In this document: one piece after another, positions 8,735 through 18,692 of the stretch
How positions within the stretch are numbered: position 1 is the first letter of the stretch
How the letters are laid out: each line of letters opens with the position of its first letter
NCBI RefSeq assembly: GCF_963674925.1
Contig: NZ_OY771648.1
Location: 294,695-358,694, forward strand
DNA from: an uncultured Draconibacterium sp.
GTDB taxonomy: Bacteria > Bacteroidota > Bacteroidia > Bacteroidales > Prolixibacteraceae
DNA length: 64,000 nt
Direction of reading: 5' to 3'
Translations under genes and position numbers: made by a program
Notes under the pieces: model-generated
What the model was told of the DNA's origin: nothing
Databases searched by the model: none
What the model saw: only the letters and a program-made list of their open reading frames with translations

Positions 8735-10390
8735 TTATTCCCATCCTGGATTTTGTGTCAACGTTCCGTTTGAGAGCGTAATCTGCGTATTAGGAATCTG
8801 CATAAATCCTTTTGTAGCCATAAATTTGGAAACATCATAAGTAACCTGTTCCTCAACGCCGCCACTCACAACAGTTTGCGAAGCCGCCGCAATTGCGTCA
8901 GCCGCATTGTCTACTCCAGTACGCAGCAAGTCCCAGTAACGAAGCCCTTCAAAGGCAAACTCAAACTTGCGTTCGTTCATGATATCGCTTTCAGAAACCG
9001 ATGAAACGGCTTCAAGTCCTGCACGGGTGTGAACCTGATTAAAGTAATCCAAGGCATTGGAAGAACCCAGCTCAGCAGCCATGAGTAATACATCGGCATA
9101 ACGAATAAGAATGTAATCCTGATCCTGCGAAATCTGGAAATCTTTCGCACCACCGGTATCCGATGTTCCGTCAGGTAAGGCTGTAGGCGTGTATTTCTTG
9201 ACCGTATATCCGGTATATTCACGCTGGTCATCCATATTGAATGAGCTTTCAATACCTTCGCCAACCAAGTCGATAACAGAAGCAGTTATACGTTCATCTC
9301 CGGCAGCATAACTTTCAACAAACTGAGAATTGACCGTACAAGCTCCCCAGCCTTTTCCGTAGGGAGAGAAATTTGTACCCCGCATTCCCATCATCACCAA
9401 CCATCGGTTTCCATCGGTGTTCCCGTTATAGTCTGATGTGCTGTTGAATTTTTGAGCAAATACAACTTCTTCGTTCCCTTTGCCGGCGTAGGCTGATTTG
9501 TCCAACGAATTATCATCGGCATTTGGAACATAACTTGCAGCTGGCCAGAGTGTTTTAAAATCCTCAACAATACTAAACTCGTTGCTGGAGATAACATCTT
9601 CAAGACCAGCCAACACTTCCTGTTTGCTAACCCCAAGATCATCCTTTCCATAGTAGCCTGTATAAAACAGGTAAACACGGGCCAACAAGGCCTCTGCGGC
9701 ATAACGCGTTGCACGCCCGTCGTTTGTAGCCGACTGGGCTTTCGGATAAGCATCTGCCGGGATGTTTTCAATCGCGAATTTAAGATCCTCAACGATTAAC
9801 TTATACGCATCTGCAGGGTCTGCCTGTGGAACGTAGTCCGTGGTAGGCACAGTCAACAATGGAACACGTTCGAAAAGACGAACCAATTCAAAGTATTCCA
9901 ACGCCCGTATGAAACGCGCTTCACCTTCAATGCGGTTCTTTGCTATCGAATCCGTAGCAGCTTCTCCGGAATCCCATTCCACAACTTCAGGAAGCTTTTT
10001 CAACAAGGTGTTACACCGGTAGATACCAGCGTAATACAACTTCCATCCGTCGTTGAAAATATCAACATCTGCCGGTGACTGGCTCTTGTCAAACCGATCC
10101 ATTAATTGTAAGCCTCTGCCGTCATTTGCACCACCACCACCGAGGCATTCGTCAGATGCAACTACTGAAGTTAAATAGAACGAAAATGCAGTAACAGTAA
10201 TTTGATAACCATCATAACATCCCACCAATGCCATCTCAGCATCGGCCTGTGTTTTGTAAAAGTTTGCATCCAGAAGCTGAGTTTTTGGCTCTACGTTCAG
10301 AAAACTGTCTGTACATGATGATAAAAGGCCCAGAGTTATTACCCCGGCTATCACGATATATAATCTTAATCTCTTCATAATAATTTTCAT
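8735..10390 (-). CDS. SusD/RagB family outer-membrane glycan-binding lipoprotein (second pair)
   Basis: Lid subunit paired with the SusC encoded immediately upstream. A lipoprotein signal ends at Cys26 (Cys22 if the second Met is used), followed by TDSFLNVEPK. Family hallmarks are present: NFYKTQADAEMALVGCYD, GEARFIRALEYFELVRLFERVPL, YILIRYADVLLMAAE and FEFAFEGLRYWDLLRTG. It has 551 residues. It lies 9 bases after the SusC stop and the next gene follows closely. It is only distantly similar to the other SusD here, so the two pairs probably bind different parts or sizes of glycan. Confidence 0.95.
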   Translation of the reverse strand: MKIIMKRLRLYIVIAGVITLGLLSSCTDSFLNVEPKTQLLDANFYKTQADAEMALVGCYDGYQITVTAFSFYLTSVVASDECLGGGGANDGRGLQLMDRFDKSQSPADVDIFNDGWKLYYAGIYRCNTLLKKLPEVVEWDSGEAATDSIAKNRIEGEARFIRALEYFELVRLFERVPLLTVPTTDYVPQADPADAYKLIVEDLKFAIENIPADAYPKAQSATNDGRATRYAAEALLARVYLFYTGYYGKDDLGVSKQEVLAGLEDVISSNEFSIVEDFKTLWPAASYVPNADDNSLDKSAYAGKGNEEVVFAQKFNSTSDYNGNTDGNRWLVMMGMRGTNFSPYGKGWGACTVNSQFVESYAAGDERITASVIDLVGEGIESSFNMDDQREYTGYTVKKYTPTALPDGTSDTGGAKDFQISQDQDYILIRYADVLLMAAELGSSNALDYFNQVHTRAGLEAVSSVSESDIMNERKFEFAFEGLRYWDLLRTGVDNAADAIAAASQTVVSGGVEEQVTYDVSKFMATKGFMQIPNTQITLSNGTLTQNPGWE

Positions 10391-10399
10391 TTAATTGAT

Positions 10400-13300
10400 T
10401 TAAAATTTAAGATTAACTCCAACCAGTACCGTTCTGGGACGTGGATAATATCCTAAATCAATACCGGAAACCCAGGATTCAACACCATATCCGATTTCAG
10501 GATCCATACCATTGTACTTGGTAAATGTAAAGGCATTCTGTACAGAAGTATACAAACGACATTGGCTGATCGCTTTCAGATTAATCAGTTTTGAAAAGTC
10601 ATAACCAAGGCTAAGATTGCTAATACGTAAATAATCTCCATCGTGCACGTACAGATCAGAGAATATCCAGTTCCTATTATTAACCGTTACGCGTGGAATA
10701 CGATTTGATGTACCTTCGCCGGTCCAACGCTGTAAGATAGCAGTGGTGTAATTTGATTGCTGCCCAACCTGTCCATATGATTGAACGATTTTGTTGCCCA
10801 TCGCAAAACTGGCATCTACACCAAAATCGAAGTTTTTATATTGAAAGCCGAAGTTAAATCCACCACTTACTTTTGGAATACCGTTGCCCAAATCGACTTT
10901 ATCTTCGTTGTCAATGACACCATCCATATTCTGATCAATAAATTTCACATCACCAGCCATCGCACCACCGGGCTGTAAAATTCCCTTTCCGGCAGCCATC
11001 CATGCATCAATATCTTCCTGATTCTGGAAAAGTCCATCAGTTTCGTATCCCCAGAAATAACCAATGGCATGTCCGTTTTCAGTCCTGTAGAATTCTTCTG
11101 AGTTTGCGTAAAGCATATTGGTCAAGCCATGAACAATTCCATCTGCGGTTGGTATTAGCCCCACTGAATTTTTATTATAAGCGCCATTCACCCCGATGAA
11201 ATAGTTGAAATCATTAATATTGTCGTTCCAGTTGATTGACAATTCAACCCCTTTGTTTTTCACACTACCGCCATTAATCCACGGAGCTTTTGCACCGGCA
11301 GTTGCTGGCACTGGTGCTTGTACCAACCAGTCTTTGGTAGTTTTAACATAGAAGTCTCCGCTAACGGCTAAACGCCCCTTCAAAAAGCGGGAATCAAAAC
11401 CGATGTCAGTCTGTTCCGATGTTTCCCAACGCAAGCTTTCGTTTGACAACTGTCCCTGATAAGCTCCCGCCGTGTTTACTCCTGCGTTTCCAAAGTTGTA
11501 AAATGCTGCCGGGTTGTTGGCGCTAACTGCAGTTGAAGTACTGATCAGTGAAGCGTATTTAAAATCAGGAATACTCTGATTACCAACCTGCCCCCAGCTT
11601 GCACGTAGTTTCAGTTGTTCGAGCCAGCCTCTTGATGAACTCATAAAAGACTCTTCGCTGATTGTCCAACCGGCAGAAACCGACGGGAAATACCCCCAAT
11701 GGTTACCTGGAGCAAACTTTGAAGATCCATCAGCTCTCAATGTCGCGTTTAAAATATATTTCTCCTTGTAGTTGTATCCGATTCTTCCAAAGTAAGAAAG
11801 ACGGCGATAATCAACCGAAGGGGCACCTCCAACAGATTTTGTTTTAATAACCGTTGTTCCGTCATCACCGAGATGAGCTTCTCCTGTTGTATTATCCAGA
11901 TAGGCATGTCCAAAATCATCCAATTGCGGTACCAGGTTCCAGTTACTGCCCGACACTCCAATACCTTGATATCTTACTGATTCAGTTCCGAGCAATACAC
12001 TGAAAGCATGATCTTCATTAATATCGAAGTTGTAGCCGACTGTGTTCGTCCAGGTTAGCGTAAATCCGCTGCTCATACCCTGATTAACAGTTTCATGGTC
12101 TTCGTTGTACGAATAAATCGAAAACCGATAATAGGGAGTGAAACCGCGGTAATTGGAAGAATAATAGTTAAGTCCAAAAACGGTTTTTACCTTCAGGTTT
12201 TTAATAGGTTCCAATTCGGCATAAACATCTCCCAAAAGCCTTTGGCTTCTGTTTATGCTATGGTTGGTCAGCATGGCACCGTAGGGGTTGCCATCGGCCT
12301 TATTCCATTTAGAATCATAGGTATCGTTAAAAGGACTACCGTAAATATTATTGTCGCTATATACCGGCGCTAAAGGTGAAGTATTGAATGCACTACGCAA
12401 TGTATTATTGTATTGATTTCCATCGCTAATGCCTTTAGTGTCAATAAAGTTCAGGTTTAAATGCTGCCCCACAACAAGCACATCTTTGTACACTTTGTGT
12501 TCGGTGTTCAACCTGAATCCATACCGGTCGTAGTTAGACACTTCGGAACCGCCAACCACTCCTTCTTGCGAAGTATAATTGAGCGACATTGCATAAATTG
12601 AAGTTTCAGAACCACCACTAATATTTAGCGAATAATTTTCGGTTTTAGCATCTTCCTTAAGCATCTCCCCCATCCAGTCTGTATCGGCGAGATAGCCATC
12701 CTTCGCTTCCCAGTCGAAAGGATTGAGACCAGAGTTAATCTGTTGCTCATCCATAATCATCCGGTATTCCTGTGCATTCAACAACGGAACTTTCCTTTCC
12801 ACATTTTGAATGCCGCGGTATGCATCGAATGAAACCTGACCTTTTCCTTTCTGACCTTGTTTTGTTGTTATAAGAATAACGCCATTAGCTGCCTGCGATC
12901 CATAAATCGCGGCCGAAGCAGCATCCTTTAACACATCAATAGATTCGATATCTGCAGCATTCAGGGTGGTAATATCACCTTCTACTCCATCAACAATATA
13001 CAATGGCTGTGAACTACCAATGGTACCTAAACCGCGGATGGTTACTTTCATGCCGGCTCCCGGTTGCCCGGAAGTAGATGAAATGTTCACACCAGGTGTT
13101 TTTCCCTGTAAAGCCTGCAATGGGTTTGTCGTGTTCATTTTCGCCAACTCCTCACCTTTCACCTGAACGGTAGCACCGGTTACCAGCTTTTTCTTTTGAA
13201 CGCCGTAACCAACAGCAACAATTTCTTCCAGTCCGATAGCGTTTTCTTCCATTGTAACATCTATCGTACTTCTTCCTGCGACCTCAATTTCGGTCTTTTT

Positions 13301-13573
13301 CATCCCCACAAAAGAAAAGACGAGGACTCCATCTCCGGGCACATCCTGCAATGCATATTTTCCATCAACATCAGTGATTGTTCCCCTGCTTGTTCCCTTT
13401 ACAACAATGCTAACACCGGGCAAAAATTCTCCATCGCGTTGAGATTTTACCTCTCCGGAAACTGCAATGTTTTGTCCGAAAGTAGGAACGCCCCATATTA
13501 CCATTAATAAAATGACATAAAGACTCCTAATTGTAGCCCCGCGCCATATTAAAAAACTACACGTTTTTTTCAT
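10400..13573 (-). CDS. SusC/RagA family TonB-linked outer-membrane transporter (second pair)
   Basis: TonB-dependent glycan importer of the first operon after the regulator. Signal region to GVPTFGQ, regulatory-like domain (GEFLPGVSIVVKG, VDGKYAL), TonB-box region (EEIVAVGYGVQKKK), plug (GKTPGVNI, VTIRGLGTIG, PLYIVDGV, IESIDVLKDAASAAIYGSQAANGV) and a barrel ending in VLVGVNLKF. It has 1057 residues. From residue 1 to about 117 it is nearly the same as the SusC at 4325-7525, including the leader DNA, then it diverges sharply from the plug onward. It starts 117 bases after the regulator gene. Confidence 0.96.
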   Translation of the reverse strand: MKKTCSFLIWRGATIRSLYVILLMVIWGVPTFGQNIAVSGEVKSQRDGEFLPGVSIVVKGTSRGTITDVDGKYALQDVPGDGVLVFSFVGMKKTEIEVAGRSTIDVTMEENAIGLEEIVAVGYGVQKKKLVTGATVQVKGEELAKMNTTNPLQALQGKTPGVNISSTSGQPGAGMKVTIRGLGTIGSSQPLYIVDGVEGDITTLNAADIESIDVLKDAASAAIYGSQAANGVILITTKQGQKGKGQVSFDAYRGIQNVERKVPLLNAQEYRMIMDEQQINSGLNPFDWEAKDGYLADTDWMGEMLKEDAKTENYSLNISGGSETSIYAMSLNYTSQEGVVGGSEVSNYDRYGFRLNTEHKVYKDVLVVGQHLNLNFIDTKGISDGNQYNNTLRSAFNTSPLAPVYSDNNIYGSPFNDTYDSKWNKADGNPYGAMLTNHSINRSQRLLGDVYAELEPIKNLKVKTVFGLNYYSSNYRGFTPYYRFSIYSYNEDHETVNQGMSSGFTLTWTNTVGYNFDINEDHAFSVLLGTESVRYQGIGVSGSNWNLVPQLDDFGHAYLDNTTGEAHLGDDGTTVIKTKSVGGAPSVDYRRLSYFGRIGYNYKEKYILNATLRADGSSKFAPGNHWGYFPSVSAGWTISEESFMSSSRGWLEQLKLRASWGQVGNQSIPDFKYASLISTSTAVSANNPAAFYNFGNAGVNTAGAYQGQLSNESLRWETSEQTDIGFDSRFLKGRLAVSGDFYVKTTKDWLVQAPVPATAGAKAPWINGGSVKNKGVELSINWNDNINDFNYFIGVNGAYNKNSVGLIPTADGIVHGLTNMLYANSEEFYRTENGHAIGYFWGYETDGLFQNQEDIDAWMAAGKGILQPGGAMAGDVKFIDQNMDGVIDNEDKVDLGNGIPKVSGGFNFGFQYKNFDFGVDASFAMGNKIVQSYGQVGQQSNYTTAILQRWTGEGTSNRIPRVTVNNRNWIFSDLYVHDGDYLRISNLSLGYDFSKLINLKAISQCRLYTSVQNAFTFTKYNGMDPEIGYGVESWVSGIDLGYYPRPRTVLVGVNLKF

Positions 13574-13698
13574 GTAACATAAATTTTGATTAGTAAATTA
13601 GCTTTTAATCAGCTCAGTATCAGGGGCAAAATTAGAGCCAACAACACTGGCACAGGGTATGCCATGTAACTAATATAGGACAATTATGTCTTATTTGG
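13220..13698 (-). repeat. Duplicated leader and SusC 5' end, copy 2
   Basis: Counterpart of 7170-7640. The block runs from the last codons and stop of the hybrid regulator gene (stop at 13691-13693), through the intergenic leader, to about codon 117 of this SusC gene. Because the shared string contains the regulator's stop codon, this copy is probably the donor of the duplicated leader. Confidence 0.75.
13627..13634 (-). promoter_or_regulatory. Candidate -7 element of the SusC2 operon
   Basis: TAATTTTG on the minus strand fits the Bacteroidota -7 consensus TAnnTTTG. It lies 53 bases upstream of the SusC start. No clear TTTG element is visible at the expected -33 distance, so the call rests on one box and on its position. 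Confidence 0.45.
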
Positions 13699-16600
13699 GA
13701 TTATTTAATCCGCGCAGATAGTCGGAAGGAGAAATACCAAATTCATTTTTGAAGTTAACAGAGAATCTTTTAGGGGAGTTGAAACCAACTGCGTAGGCAA
13801 TTTCGGATATGTGCAGCTGACTTTTCTCCAAAAGCTGGCGTCCGCGTTTTAAACGAATTGTACGGATAAACTCAGCGGGCCCTTTACCTGTAATACTCAT
13901 TAATTTTTTATACAAGTGTCCCCTGCTGAGGCCTACCAAACTTCCAAGATCCTCAACCGAAAATTCAGGATCATCAATGTGTTCTTCAACTGCCTTAATA
14001 GCATCCTCTATCAGTTGTTCATCCAGCGAAGTGATTGTAATCTCGGAAGGAGAAACATCCATTTTCTGGCTAAAGGAAAGGTGGCTCTTCTCTGTCCATT
14101 CAATAAATTTTCGAATACGCAGTTTTAATAAATTGAAATTAAAAGGTTTGGTGAGATAATCATCGGCACCCAGTTTCAGTCCTTCCAACTGATATTCTTC
14201 TGCGGTGCGGGCGGTCAACAAAATTACGGGAATATGTGACCATTGGATATTGGTTTTTATTTTTTCACAAAGTTCAGTTCCGCTCATTACAGGCATCATT
14301 ACGTCGCTCACCACTATCGATACATCATTCTCCTGTAGTTTTTCCAGAGCTTCTTGTCCGTTATAGGCCAGTATTACTGTATATTCATCAGAAAGGCTGT
14401 CGGCCATAAACTCACAAAAATCTCTGTTATCATCCACAAACAGAAGTACCGGGTTGGTTGGAGTCCTTTGTAGCTGTTCCTGTTCAAACTGCTCTTCATT
14501 CTCCGTTGTATCAAGGGAGAGCTCATCCTGGAGATCTTCATTCGAAACCGGAAGTCTGACTATAAATCTACTCCCCCGAGGTTGGTTATCCTCAACAGTG
14601 ATACTACCGTCGTGCATCCTGACATATTCGTTCACAATATGCAACCCAATTCCGCTTCCCGTTTTTTCCGGGTGCCGTGAAGACTGGAAAAACCGGTCAA
14701 AGACATGGGGCTTTTCACTGTCCAAAATTCCCTCTCCCGAGTCTGCCACAGACAAACAGACATCATCATCTTCCACGTAAATACGTACTGTTACAACTCC
14801 ACCATCAGGAGTAAATTTAAAAGCATTGGAAAGCAAATTCAACATTACCTTCCTTATTTTGTCCGGATCGAATTGGGTTGTCAGCACTTCTACTTTGCTG
14901 TCAAATGAAAACTCAATCCGGCGTTCGGCGGCAGTACCTTGAAATGTAAAACACAACTCCCTGACAAAGCTCACCAAATCGCCTTGTTTACTCCGCAAAA
15001 CCTCACCTCCGGCATCCAGTTTACGGAAATCAAGCAAGGTGTTAATGATGTGCAATAGTTGCTCGGCACTTTTGTTAATCATTTCAAGCTTTTTACGCAT
15101 ACCGGCATCCATTGAACCATTTAATAATGTTTGCAAGGGTGTGAGTATAAGCGTAAGCGGTGTACGAATATCGTGACTTATATTTGTAAAGAACCGAAGT
15201 TTCATTTCATAAAGATTGGTTTCCTGCTCTCGAACGAGTTGCATTCTTTGTGCTTCAAGCTTTATTTTCTGCCTCCTTCGGCTTCGGTATATACTATAAA
15301 CCACAAGAGTAATTACTGACAAGATGTACAGCGCCCAAGCCAACCGCGACAAATAAAATGGCGGTGTTACAGTAATGTTTAAATAAGAAACCTCATTGCT
15401 CCATTCTCCATCACTATTGCATGCTTTTATTTCAAGCTCGTAATCGCCTGGTGCTAAAGAAGAAAACACAATCCGGTTTTCCGAAGTGTTTTGCCACTGT
15501 TCCTGTAGTCCTTTCATCCGGTAGGCGTATCTTACCTTATTGGGATATAACAAATCGCCTGTTGTATATTTTAACTGAATTAACTTATCGGTGTACCGAA
15601 ATGTCAGCGAACGGGTCAGCTCCATCGGACGTTCCAGCAATTTGCGTCCTTTATAAAGTGAATCGACCACTATCTGATCAATTCCCACACTCAACCCTGT
15701 AAACGTAACTTTAGCCGGAGGTTGGTTCTTCTCCAGCATTTTATTCGGATTGACAATTGAATATCCTTCAGTCCCTCCAACAAGGATATCTCCACTACGA
15801 ACCTTACAAATTGCACGATTATTAAAATAGTTATCAATAAGACCGTCTTCATCCGTGAAGTTTTTGCAGGTAATCATCAAATTTCCTTGCTTGTCCTGCT
15901 CTGCAGTAATTACAGAAAGTCCGTTACTCGTGGTTACCCATAGGTTTTGATGATCATCTTCAACAATACCGCGAATGATGTTGTCTCGCAGGCCATTTGT
16001 TTTATCGATATAATAAATGGTATCTTTTTTTACATTCCACAAGCTCAATCCTTCTGCGTGCCCCAACCACAGGTTGTCGTTGCTGTCTTTATATACACAA
16101 CTTATTAAACCTTGTTTGAAATTCTGTGTGCCGGATTTATTTCCCAGATAGCTGCTGCAGTCGTTTGTTTTTATGTCAACAATATAAAGGCCGTAAACAG
16201 TTGCAACATACAATTTATCGCCTCCATCGTAATACATATCCATTGAAGGCTGCATTTCTTCGCACTGGATCTCCAATGAGTTTAAACTTTCTTCCCCATT
16301 GCGTAAAAGTTGAATGGCTCCTCCCAAAGTACCTATCCATAAATTTCCATACCGGTCTTCTTCCAAACTCCAGATATTATTGCCTGCCAGGTTGCTGTTT
16401 TCAGTTGTAAACCTGTCAAACTTTCCGTTTTCATAACGATAAAGACCATCTAAATACGTTCCGATCCATATTCGTCCTTTCCTGTCTTCCAGAAGCGATA
16501 CTATCGGACTTTTCGGGAGAGGAAGCTGCCTGATACCATATTCTTTGTCTTTTACAAATAATCCATTTCCATCAGTGCCCAGCCATATCCGACCAGCCCG

Positions 16601-17698
16601 ATCTTCATAAATTACGCTTACATCCTCACAATCTGCCTGCTCAACATTTACAATACTCTGCAGACTATTGTGATAGTAAGAAATACCGTTTTTATTGTGC
16701 CCTATCCAGATTATCCCGTTATCATCCTGGTACAAGTATTCAGCATGATTGGAGGCAATGGATGAACTTGTCTTTTGATCTTCCAGTAAGTTTAGCACCT
16801 CCCCGCTGGCGACATTATAAATGAGTAGCCCGTTATGATCGGTGCCAATCCAGATATGTCCATTTCTGTCATCCATAAAACGTAACATCCGTTTGGATTG
16901 ACTTCCTGAATATATCTGCAATTCAACCCAGGCAACCGTTGGATTTTTCCGGTAAAAAACCACGTCTGTACTTCCGGACCAAAGCCATAAGCCGCCCTTA
17001 TAATCTGCATATAGTCTGTTATATAATTCGGAATTGAAATTATCGGGCAATTCAAGCACTTGCTGCCTGCCGGTTTGTTTGTTTATTTGCCACAAATGGC
17101 CTGGCTTTAAAAAACCATATAAGTTATTCCCGTCATCACTTAGTTCGACTGTTGCAACCTCATCTATATTCAGATTCAAGCTGAAGGTTTTCAATTCATT
17201 TTTTTGCGTATCATAAAAATAAAGTTGTTGCCCACTCCAAACCCATAAGTCTTTCTCCTTATCGATGTATATTCTGTAATTGCTGTCAACAATAATCCCA
17301 AATTTTTGCAAAACCCCGGGCACATCGATTATGAAATTATCTTTATCGCGGTTATACACCGTATAAGTGGTGGTACCGATCCAAATGTTACCCAAGCCAT
17401 CTTCCTGTATTCCCTGGATATTATTCGTCGGTATGGAATTCGACAAATTGGCTTCTGTGGTATATGTTTTAAACTCGTAACCATCGTAACGGTTCAGTCC
17501 GTATTCTGTGCCAATCCACAAAAAACCATAACTGTCTTTTAGAATTGAGGTAACATTTCCGTTAGAAAGCCCATCCTTTGTTGTAAGGTGAAGAAAAACA
17601 TAAGACGGTTGCGCTGTTGACTGAACAACCACCGAAATAAACAAAATAAGTAAGCCAAATACGCCTCCTATCCTTTTCATATGTCTTCCACTCTTCAT
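13691..17698 (-). CDS. Hybrid two-component system sensor/AraC-type regulator (HTCS)
   Basis: One-protein signalling system that senses glycan fragments in the periplasm and activates the locus. A signal peptide (the start could also be Met7) is followed by a long beta-propeller of Reg_prop repeats (LWIGTEYGLNRYDG, IWIGTDHNGLLIY, IWIGTYLDGLYRY and others) to about residue 700. Then come a Y_Y_Y domain, a membrane segment (LAWALYILSVITLVVYSIY), a HisKA domain with His842 in NISHDIRTPL, a HATPase domain (DSGEGI, GSGIGLHI), a receiver domain with Asp1132 in VVSDVMMP, and a C-terminal AraC helix-turn-helix (VGLSRGHLYKKL, VGFNSPKRFSVNFKNEFG). All catalytic residues are present. It is the most upstream gene of the locus. 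Confidence 0.97.
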   Translation of the reverse strand: MKSGRHMKRIGGVFGLLILFISVVVQSTAQPSYVFLHLTTKDGLSNGNVTSILKDSYGFLWIGTEYGLNRYDGYEFKTYTTEANLSNSIPTNNIQGIQEDGLGNIWIGTTTYTVYNRDKDNFIIDVPGVLQKFGIIVDSNYRIYIDKEKDLWVWSGQQLYFYDTQKNELKTFSLNLNIDEVATVELSDDGNNLYGFLKPGHLWQINKQTGRQQVLELPDNFNSELYNRLYADYKGGLWLWSGSTDVVFYRKNPTVAWVELQIYSGSQSKRMLRFMDDRNGHIWIGTDHNGLLIYNVASGEVLNLLEDQKTSSSIASNHAEYLYQDDNGIIWIGHNKNGISYYHNSLQSIVNVEQADCEDVSVIYEDRAGRIWLGTDGNGLFVKDKEYGIRQLPLPKSPIVSLLEDRKGRIWIGTYLDGLYRYENGKFDRFTTENSNLAGNNIWSLEEDRYGNLWIGTLGGAIQLLRNGEESLNSLEIQCEEMQPSMDMYYDGGDKLYVATVYGLYIVDIKTNDCSSYLGNKSGTQNFKQGLISCVYKDSNDNLWLGHAEGLSLWNVKKDTIYYIDKTNGLRDNIIRGIVEDDHQNLWVTTSNGLSVITAEQDKQGNLMITCKNFTDEDGLIDNYFNNRAICKVRSGDILVGGTEGYSIVNPNKMLEKNQPPAKVTFTGLSVGIDQIVVDSLYKGRKLLERPMELTRSLTFRYTDKLIQLKYTTGDLLYPNKVRYAYRMKGLQEQWQNTSENRIVFSSLAPGDYELEIKACNSDGEWSNEVSYLNITVTPPFYLSRLAWALYILSVITLVVYSIYRSRRRQKIKLEAQRMQLVREQETNLYEMKLRFFTNISHDIRTPLTLILTPLQTLLNGSMDAGMRKKLEMINKSAEQLLHIINTLLDFRKLDAGGEVLRSKQGDLVSFVRELCFTFQGTAAERRIEFSFDSKVEVLTTQFDPDKIRKVMLNLLSNAFKFTPDGGVVTVRIYVEDDDVCLSVADSGEGILDSEKPHVFDRFFQSSRHPEKTGSGIGLHIVNEYVRMHDGSITVEDNQPRGSRFIVRLPVSNEDLQDELSLDTTENEEQFEQEQLQRTPTNPVLLFVDDNRDFCEFMADSLSDEYTVILAYNGQEALEKLQENDVSIVVSDVMMPVMSGTELCEKIKTNIQWSHIPVILLTARTAEEYQLEGLKLGADDYLTKPFNFNLLKLRIRKFIEWTEKSHLSFSQKMDVSPSEITITSLDEQLIEDAIKAVEEHIDDPEFSVEDLGSLVGLSRGHLYKKLMSITGKGPAEFIRTIRLKRGRQLLEKSQLHISEIAYAVGFNSPKRFSVNFKNEFGISPSDYLRGLNNPK

Positions 17699-18076
17699 GC
17701 TAACTTATTGAACTCACTAAGATATGGAAAATGCTTTGTATAGCAGCCGGACAACAATCGATTTGGGGGCTATATTGTATCAAATAGGGTATCACAATGT
17801 TTCATACTGCTTAATTATTCCCGCAGATGAAAGAAGAAAGAGAATCTGGCAGATGTATACACATCGCACAATGGCATTATTTTTTCAATAGCCTGATCTA
17901 TGATATAAATAATGTTCTTTAAAAGTAACTGATAAGGTGACCTACAAAATTCATAATAAAGTAAATAATTGATACAAGGATACAAAAGAGATGACATTCA
18001 AATTCTGGCATCCCGCCGATTCCCAGGATTATTTGATCGGAACCACTTCCCCATTTTCATTGTAATTTATTCTTAG
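17699..18076. other. Divergent intergenic region of the regulator and hydroxylase genes
   Basis: No convincing gene is present. A direct repeat GTATCA occurs at 17777-17782 and 17789-17794, exactly 12 bases apart, about 80 bases upstream of the regulator start. It could be a protein-binding site. No good TAnnTTTG element faces the regulator gene. Confidence 0.4.
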
Positions 18077-18084
18077 TAAATTTG
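18077..18084 (+). promoter_or_regulatory. Candidate -7 element of the molybdenum hydroxylase operon
   Basis: TAAATTTG fits the Bacteroidota consensus TAnnTTTG. Transcription would start near 18090, leaving a leader of about 90 bases before ATG 18177. This argues against the upstream TTG at 18099 as the real start. The -33 box is not clear. Confidence 0.45.
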
Positions 18085-18176
18085 AAGAGAGAGCGTTTTT
18101 GCCAAAACAATTTCACCCGGAATTCGAAATAACACCGAATTCTGCAGGAAATTTAAATCTTATTAAACCAACTGCA

Positions 18177-18653
18177 ATGAAAGCGAAAATCGAATTTACT
18201 TTAAACGGAAAGGATGTTTCAGTTGAACTGGAAGAATCGAAAAAACTTCTTTGGGTTTTGCGAACACATTTTAACCTGACAGGCACAAAATATGGTTGCG
18301 GCGAGGGATATTGCGGCGCCTGCACCGTACTCATCAACAACTCGGCAACCCGGTCGTGTGCAACCACCATTGGCGAAGTTGCCGGCAAAAATGTGATCAC
18401 GATTGAAGGACTGGCACAAGGCGAAAAGCTGCATCCGGTGCAGCAGGCATTTGCCGACCATGATGCGCTTCAATGTGGCTACTGCACTCCGGGCATGATT
18501 ATGAATGCCGTGGGATTACTAAACGACCAGCCAAAGCCGAGCCGGGAAGATATTATTTTGGGAATGGAAGACAACCTTTGCCGTTGTGGTGCGCACAACA
18601 GAATCCTGGATGCGATTGAAGCCGCTGCAAACGAAATGCAAAACGGCAAGTGA
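18177..18653 (+). CDS. (2Fe-2S)-binding small subunit of a molybdenum hydroxylase
   Basis: Electron-transfer subunit of an aldehyde or isoquinoline oxidoreductase-like enzyme; it passes electrons from the molybdenum centre to an acceptor. The N-terminal ferredoxin-like domain has the first cluster motif GCGEGYCGACTV. The C-terminal helical domain has the second cluster set CGYCTPGM and CRCGAH. The length (158 residues) is normal for the IorA/CoxS family. I chose ATG 18177 (MKAKIEFTL): the longer frame starts at a TTG and adds 26 residues without family character. It has no signal peptide, so it would be exported bound to the large subunit. The large subunit follows after 39 bases. Confidence 0.92.
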   Translation: MKAKIEFTLNGKDVSVELEESKKLLWVLRTHFNLTGTKYGCGEGYCGACTVLINNSATRSCATTIGEVAGKNVITIEGLAQGEKLHPVQQAFADHDALQCGYCTPGMIMNAVGLLNDQPKPSREDIILGMEDNLCRCGAHNRILDAIEAAANEMQNGK

Positions 18654-18692
18654 TTCAGCTTTTAAGTATTCAAAACCTAAAAAAAGAACAAC

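Noticed and set aside
8712..8744. Longer start of the locus lipoprotein
   Set aside because: It overlaps the SusD stop and puts residues before a normal signal peptide.
13691..17698. Possible CRISPR or tandem repeats in the regulator gene
   Set aside because: The repeated pattern is the protein-level Reg_prop repeat, not DNA repeats with spacers.
18099..18176. TTG start for the 2Fe-2S subunit
   Set aside because: It would leave only about ten bases after the likely transcript start and adds residues not seen in the family.
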